Shown one piece after another: positions 49,877-58,800 of a stretch of DNA of 64,000 nt. Position 1 is the stretch's first letter. Each line of letters starts with the position of its first letter. A program made the position numbers and the translations under genes. This DNA is from Glandiceps talaboti. Taxonomy: Eukaryota; Hemichordata; Enteropneusta; Spengelidae. The notes under the pieces were generated by a model. It saw only the letters and a list, made by a program, of their open reading frames with translations, was not told the origin of the DNA and searched no databases. The DNA lies in contig NC_135571.1 in assembly GCF_964340395.1 (NCBI RefSeq), positions 6,028,953 through 6,092,952 of the forward strand, read 5' to 3'.

Positions 49877-52800
49877 ACACAGTTTGTTTGTATAGACATT
49901 TTCGCGAGCCACAGATTACTTCCACTGTTCTTTTTAGTGGTCTGAGTTAATACCGAGGCTCTGACTTCGGCATAACGTAACAGAGTCAGCGGCCGGTCTC
50001 ACCTTGTCATTTAAAGTGAGCCATCAACGGTGTGGCTGGGTACACAAAACCGTAACTTGCGCAGTTGCCATATAGACTAATAAAAGATTACACTTTTTTT
50101 TTACGACGATGGTCGTGAAAACATGTATCGCTCACTTCCACCATAACTAGACAAGTGTACAAACTTAAATCCACACTTCGATAAAGAATCAAACAGTTTC
50201 TCTTTACACAGGTAGTTTCCCCTGATATACATAAAGATCTTCTGTGTTGAATGAAAAGGATGATTTTCCGGAAACTTGATGTCGTTCTTTCGACAATAAC
50301 GTTTTACATTAGGCACTTCCTCGACTAGTTCCTCAATCACTGCTTCGCAAGCTGCGATTGTCACTTCTAGATCGTCTCCCTTATAATCTATTGTCACCGA
50401 GAGATTCTCCGATGAGTGGTCGCCATGTTGTGGCAGGTTTCTCACAGCTTCCACGAGCTCCTCAATTTGGTAAAAATCTGCCTCAACTGCGAGTTGGTCA
50501 AGCTCTTTAAATCCACTTGGTAGACATAATTTCGAAGATCTCAAGAAATCCAAGACGTACTTGAAAATCTCTCCATTCCGATCTATGAAATAATGACCGT
50601 TTTCATCTCTGTGTGTTGGTATACGACCACTGAACATGGCTCCTAACATGGAATCTGGGTAACAAGTCAATGTGCTTCTCGTTGTACGATAAAGCCTGCC
50701 ACCAACGTCCAAAGTGACAATTTCTGATGTACGTGTACTCATATTCACGATCCGTGTTACAATACAACCGCAATAAAAACGGCACTTCGTCAAATAACGT
50801 TTTTGACTAGCACATCAGCATGTACAAGTTGTTTGGACGAATCTGTTCACAGCTAAGCAGAACTGCACTTGTTACATAACGTTTGTAGACAATTGTTTCG
50901 TAACAATCATAATCTCTGAAAACGAAAAAACCTGTCACTGGCAATCGCGTCTAGCTTCCTGCTTTCCAGACAGACTTCCAGACTTCCAGACTTCCAGACT
51001 TCCAGACAGACAGAGAAACAAATACAAGTTGGACTTTTACGTTAATGATTAATATGAATCACGTAATCATTTATTCCAACACGTGATAATTCCCAGAATG
51101 CAAAGCTCAATTAATGAAAACGAAATAAGTAAAAGAGAATAAAACTACGGTGGCTAGTAACAATTTCCACCGCGGTTACATAAAACATTTCCACCTGAAG
51201 TTTTCAGCGCTGTGGACATTATTTCCAACAAGGTGAAAACATGAATTATTTCAGGTGAAATTATTTCAGATTGATTTTGAATTTCCGATATTTTCACTTT
51301 TCTTTATTTTGATTTTGTATTTTACATATTTTCAGTTTTGGACTTTGAAAAATCAACTGAGAAATACGAAGTGAAATTTAAAACGTCGGAAATTCAAAAT
51401 CACCCACTGGAACTAATAAGCCATAATATAAACCGAATTATACAGAAAATTCATATTAATAAGGATACATGATTTTGGAGATCGGGAAATATTTATTACT
51501 ATACATAATTAAAATATGCTAATGATTTACATGAGCTATTGCTGTCTAATGGTAAACTGTAATTATACGTCGTGTCGTCCAGCGCCCTCACCGACTTGCT
51601 CAATCTCTGGGCTGACTGATGTGTGAGGGCGTCCTTTCACAGCGTACCTTACAGACCAGTGTGGTAAAGAACACGAACGTGTGTATGGGTAAACAGATAG
51701 CTAAGTTCTGGCATTCAAAGGTTTCTTCTCCTATTCTTAGTGCTTGGTATGTGACAGCCAGGTGCCCTACAGTTTATATGTGTCATGTGAAGGAATGTTT
51801 CAAACTGATTGGAAATTATCATTAGTTGCAATCGGGTCAACATCTCATGATAGTGAAAACAAGTTCAAATCAGTACAAGTGATTTTGTCTGTGGAAAGTT
51901 TTGTTTGATGTGTTTTTTCTGCCAGTTCTTATTGTGGTCGTTACCATATCAACAGCAAATGGACAGATTTGAAAGATTTAGAGATTACGAGATGATTAAG
52001 CGGTTATGATCGATAAAACAATTCTCTGAGTCTCATCAATGTTGAAAATTCTTCACAGTTTTGAGACATTTTTTTAGATCCTACGATGATGAAAGTTGTT
52101 CAAATGTCTTCAGCATTTTGAGACTGTTTAATAAGTTCCTCCGATTGCTAAAAATTCTTCACCATTTTGACGCGTTTTTCAATTTCTACGATTGTTCAAA
52201 AGTCTCCGCCATTTTGACACGCGTTTAAGTCTCTACAGCATGTACAGACTGCATGGATACTTGACGGTTCACTCCTCTCCCAGATCCATTTCTTGGCCTA
52301 CAGAAAAAGTGAGTTTGAGAATAAACGCCACTTATAGATAAACCATGCATATATATGAAACCACATCCAGATATACTTTCAAAGAACGTTTCTTTGCAAA
52401 GTGGATTCGACGAAAGTGTTCTGACGTGTATTATGCCTCGTTCGCGAAAAAAAATCTTGTTATCCTTCGACGTCAAGTTCAACCGGTAAGGTTCATAGTC
52501 CGGTACTTTCTCGATTAGTTCATCCACCACTGTAGCAGTTCCAGTTATCTTCACGTTCCAGAGATCCTTATCATCACTATAACTACAGAGTACTGTAAGG
52601 TAGTCACGTGATAAATCATCTTCCTGCGAGACAGCAGCGGTCACAGCTTCCACGAGATCATCGATTCGATAAAACTCAGCTTCAACTACGAGTTGTTCAA
52701 ACTCTTTAAAGCCGTTGGGTAGACATAACGTTGAAGATCGTAGAAAATCTAAAACATACTTGAACATTTCTCCATTTCGATCTATGAAATAGTGACCGTT

Positions 52801-55800
52801 TTCATCTCGAAGTGTTGGAACACGACCGGTGAACATAGCCCCGAGCATCGAATCAGGGAAACGGGTCAGAGTACTTCGAGTTGTGCGATAGTCTGCCACC
52901 AACGTCCAAAGTCACGATGCCTGTCGTTTGAACACTCATATTTAAATGAAAGGGCACTGCAAGTTTATGAGTCGTACGATGCGATGGATATCCCTGGTAT
53001 CAGCCTGTACAGGTGAACGGTCTCAGTTAGCAACTCTTCAAAATCGATTAAAACGAAATCAGCGTCAACAGCAGCCACTGAATCAAGTCGGACAACATGT
53101 ATTATGTTCTAATATTAATTGTTGTTGAGAGGTTAGCCACAAATTGTGTCAACACTGATGTAGAAATAATGCAAGTATATTATGTACCTTGTACCTTGTA
53201 GATGCGATGTCGTAATCCTGTGGCGAATGGCGTCAGGTGGACTATGCGCTGGTTCGGGTTCGGCCCGATCATCACATGATCACGGGGTAAATGAACTATC
53301 ACCACGACATGCAAGATAGTGCTTTGTTCCCGGGGCTTTGTTCCTGTTTGACCCACTGTCTGATCTGTCAGGGTCAGTGCAAAATAATACTGCCACCAAC
53401 GATGACATAGTAGTATGGTAACAAAACTGATCTTCGTAGTTACTGTAGTAAACATGGCTCATTATCATTAATTTCGCTATTGTTATTTACTCATTACAAA
53501 AACGCACTAAACGTACGTACACGTCTCAACGCATGCTACACAAGTTTAAACAAAGAAGGAAGAGAACAACAGCAAAAAGAGAAAATCAACAAACCCATAA
53601 GAATTTTTACTCCGGCGTCTAATAAATTGTGTGCCTAAAAATATAACAAAATATAGGAGCAGACGTGTAAAAAACCGACCAGATGAAAAAGACTACTTAA
53701 GATGGTAATAAATAGTTCTTATTACAGAACCACGGGTTAATTTCTTTCGAGTTCTCCTGTTAAAGTAGATATGCTTTTTTTTCCAAATCGTTAATTTGAT
53801 GGCTTTTTTATTCTCCAAATCCAATAGTAATGCTTCTCGTTTGTTAACTTATCAAAGACGATATCTTGGTACTTTCTACGAATTTGCTTTAAGTAACTTT
53901 GAATGGGCCAACCCTAATAAGAAATTTCGAAAACCGGTACAAATCATTCAGGGAAGAAAAAAAACTCTTCGAAGAGAATTGATTGGTGCAATTTTTTTTA
54001 TTGAAAGGGCACAAACTCAGTTGATATTTTTTAGGGTTAAATTTGTACTGCATATGTAAAAGGGCCATTAATACTGAAGCATAAACTGAACTCAGACCTA
54101 TTAACATACAACTTATAAAAATTCAATGATGTCATTTATTATGTACATAAAATAAACTTGTACAGCTTCTATGCAATCAACTCTTCTAACAATGCCAGAA
54201 GACAATCGTAATGTCATAAAATACATGCATATACATTAATATTATACCAGAATCAGTTTAATCAAGGTTTGTGTAAGTATTTCCATTTGAGTGAAAAGTT
54301 TGAGTAATACAAGCCTAACTTATAGTATTATAATGAGCTCATTATTATTCATGATGTCATGCATTATTTTAATATATGCACCACATTGCATATTGATGAT
54401 ATTTTACACTTGAAGATAAATATCATAATCAGTGTGTCCCAAGTCCTCTATTTCACAAATGCTACCAGCATCCCACATCTAGTAATTCTTGTTACACGAC
54501 CACGGAGTTCCTTTCAAGTTCACTTGTTAAAGTAGATATGCTTTTTCAAACCGTTCGTTTGATGTTTTTTTTTTTATCTTTTTTTTTATCTCCAAATCCA
54601 ATAGTAATGCTTCTACTTTTTCTTAACCTTATCAAAGATGATATTTTGGTATTTTCTACACTTACGTTATGAAATGAATGGGCCAACCTAGGCTACTGAC
54701 CGTCAAATTTTGGGAAAGGTACAAATGTTTCAGAAAAGAAAACATTAACCTCTTCGAAGAGAATTAATCGGTGCATTTTTTTTAAATTCAAGGGGCACAA
54801 AGTAGGTTGATACTTTCTTGGGTGAAGTACTTGCATTCATCAGCAATTTATCTATTATGTATAAATAATAACATTACTTTAACTTTTTCTTTGGTCTGCA
54901 AAATATGTGTTTTTCTTTAATAGTATCACTTGCTTTAACACAAACAAGTTGTAGATATTTGAAGCCACAACTAGAGAAGGCATTGAAAACAATATCTAGG
55001 CAAACCAAGTTCCCAGAATACCCGATGTTTAAGTATCGTCTTGCACGAAAGGGATTTTTCTTTTCTTTTTCATCTGTATAATTATCCTCACAGCAGTATG
55101 TATCGAGATGTGGCACTCTCTGAACCAATTCATCGATTATAGCACTATCACTAGCAGTAATCTTCGCACTACTACTACTATATTTGTCGTGATTTTCAAT
55201 AATCAACGTAACATACTCGCACGATTCATCGTCATTTTGTGACAGGTTTCTCACAGCTTCTGCAAGTTCCTCAATTTGGTAAAAATCTGCCTCAACTGCG
55301 AGTTGGTCAAGTTCTTTAAATCCACTTGGTAGACATAATTTCGAAGATCTCAAGAAATCCAAGACGTACTTGAAAATCTCTCCATTCCGATCTATGAAAT
55401 AATGACCGTTTTCATCTCTGTGTGTTGGTATACGACCACTGAACATGGCTCCTAACATGGAATCCGGGAAACAAGTCAATGTACTTCTAGTTGTACGATA
55501 AAGCCTGCCACCAACGTCCAAAGTGACAATGTCTGTCGTTTGATCACTCATCCTCGGGTGGTCTCTTTCACCGTCGTTCAAGAAAACAACACGGTACAGC
55601 TGAAGCCGGTATCAGTCGCAAGTCGATATTAAGGTGTCTGATAGTATGTCAACGTGACTTCGGTTTATCGAATCTCTGAAACTGATAATTACGCGAAATC
55701 ACCGGTCACCCGTCATGGCAACCACCCAACATCAACACGTAGTCTGACGTCAACAACAGGAAGTCAAGACATGGAGCCAGCTTCGATTCGATTGAGAATT

Positions 55801-58800
55801 CAACCACAAATAGTTTCCAAATAGATACAATAATACAAGTTTATGTACCTTTTCGATGTTATGTCGTAAATTCTGCGGTGCATAGCGTCAAGATGGACTA
55901 TGTTCTGGTACGTGTAGCGCAGCAGACACTTTCTAAAATTTAGTGATCACTTCCTGTTAGACCCAGTACAGTGAGCCGCAAAGTTCAAGTAATACTGCCA
56001 TCAACGCTCACATAAAGAATCAAAACTTGCGTTGGTGTGATTGGTTCTTGAGTCCAACAGTAATATAACAATATAACTAGTGTGTTTGAAATGAAAGATG
56101 TCATGTAACATACCTTGTATATTTTTTTGTCTAACTGTTCTAAAGGCAGGTTGTATCACTTAAATATCCTCCACAGACTGCATATTGATGAGAGTTAATT
56201 GTGAATAGTATGAAGTATCAGTTCATCTTTTTTTCACACTCTGTGTGTCCCAAGTCCTCTCTTCCATTAATATCTAGAAGCTCTCAAGATTAAGTCTTTG
56301 GAACAAACATTCAATATCAATCCTATTCATAAGGATAATCCTAATGTATACTTTACTTACATGAAAAAACCAACAACCAAAAACCAAAGAAACTGTCAAT
56401 CATTTTCATACACTAGAGCATATACTGTGTTTCTGCTGATGCAAAGAAATTGTGGCGTCACATACGTCCTGTACAGTTGGCGTAAGGGTGCCAACATTTT
56501 TATGACGATAGTAAGACCAATGTTATCTGCTGCCTCCAGTAAGTACTTGCATTCATCAGTAATTTAACTATTATGCATAAATTATAACATGATTACTGCA
56601 ACTATTTCTTTGGTCTGCAAAATATGTGTCTTTCTGTAGTTTTATCATTTGCTTTGACACAAAAAAATTGCAGATATTTGAAGCCACAACTAGAGAAGGC
56701 CTCGAATACAATATCTCTGCAAAGCTTGTCCGCCAAACGCCCCAGGTTTACGTATCTTCTTTCACAAAAGAGGTGTTCCTTTTCATCTTCATTATCTTCA
56801 CAGCAATATGTATCAAGATGTGGTACTTTCTGCACCAATTCATCAATTATAACACTATCACTAGCAGTGATCTTTACACTATTCCAACTGCTATATTTGT
56901 CGTGATTTTCAATCATCAACGTAACATACTCGCACGATTCGTCGCCATTTTGTGACAGGTTTCTCACAGCTTCTGCAAGTTCCTCAATTTGGTAAAAATC
57001 TGCCTCAACTGCGAGTTGGTCAAATTCTTTAAATCCACTTGGTAGACATAATTTCGATGACCTCAAGAAATCCAAGACGTATTTAAAAATCTCTCCATTC
57101 CGATCTATGAAATAATGACCGTTTTCATCTCTGTGTGTTGGTATACGACCACTGAACATGGCTCCTAACATGGAATCTGGGTAACAAGTCAATGTGTTTC
57201 TCGTTGTACGATAAAGCCTGCCACCAACGTCCAAAGTGACAATGCCTGTTGTTTGATCATCCATAGTTCGGTCGGAAGTTATAGTTTCACGAGGCAGCAA
57301 GCAGTTTTAATTAATATGAGGAACACAGCTGAACGTCGTGTCGTGTGTGTCCTATGTATGTATGAGTGCAGTAAAAGCAGCGTATTACGTACGTGCACGG
57401 TGTGATGGTTAACCCGGATATCCGTCGGATCTAATCAAGTTATCGGAGCACCACACTGAGTTACATAGATAGTACAAGTGTATGTACCTTGTCGATGTTA
57501 TGTCGTAAATTCTGAGGTGAATAGCGTCAAGGACTATGCTCTGGTGTCACGACCCCTTCGTATGTGACCACGTCCACTTGAAATCACACCCGTGTGACAG
57601 AGGCAGAGGTGTCAAAGGTCAAAGTTCAAAGTAATACTGCCACCAACGCTCACATTTACATTTACAGTAATACAGTAATGATATGTGTTGTATCATGTAT
57701 AATGTAATGATATAACATTATGTCTTACAGTAATAATATGATGATATAATATTATATCTGAAATGAAAGATTGACATCTAACATACCTTGTCATAGCGTC
57801 CATAAAATGATGCAATCGTAGAATCCAGAATATACTGAGGTGTTAAATGCATATATTGACCAATTTCTCCACAGGGGGTTGGATTGATGACGTAAGGTCT
57901 GTTCCCAGAACCTGCTTCTTCGTCTGGATAATCTATGATGACGTCACTTTTGTCATAACTTTCAAATTCTGGCACTTGATACTCTGGTTTGTCTTGCCAT
58001 GATTTGGGAACGAGGATGGAGATTTCTTTGAAAAAGGCGCGATATCTGTCAATGAATTGAACCATACACACACAAATAGTACTTTGGAACTACAATGATG
58101 GTTATTAAGCCTTGATATTTGTCTGTGAATTAAGAGCACAAAAAGAACAACAAACAAACAAACAAACTACAGCCTGGGAACCTTAAAGAATGATAATGGA
58201 TATTTCTCTGAAAAACAAGCCGCACATGTCAACACAAATAGGTCTTTTCAAAATTTGCCATGGTGGCGCTCTACTTCCTGTCTGTGTGTACCTTGGGGGT
58301 ATACATGGTAGAAGTTACTTGATTAATCATAGAGCACTGCTGCTTTCCTCGATGTCTGAATAATACGAAAAACATCCCTGATTTACACTGCTACAGAACA
58401 CCGTGGGAAAAAGCGGGGATGATTTTCGTATTGTTCAGACATCGGTACTATGAGGTGATGATACCCCCAATTTGAGAGATTGCGCTTTATTCTCAATTTC
58501 CTGTTAGCAGTCTGCAATGCCACCTATTTTTAATTCCGTCATGCTCACTTGCGTGTTTCAATAGGAAACTTGATAGCGGACTTATTGTCGGGAAGCTTAT
58601 AAAATCCCAGACCACTAGAAGCATTTTAATACCATTGTAATTTACGAAAGTTACGTGAAGTTTGCACAATACAATCACAAGTTGACACAATCGTTAAAAC
58701 ACGAGGTCATCACTGGGTAACTCGGTGCACAGTCTTACTTGTTTGTGCTCAGTGACAGTGTATGGATCTATTATTGAGCTAATAGATCCATGCTCAGAGT

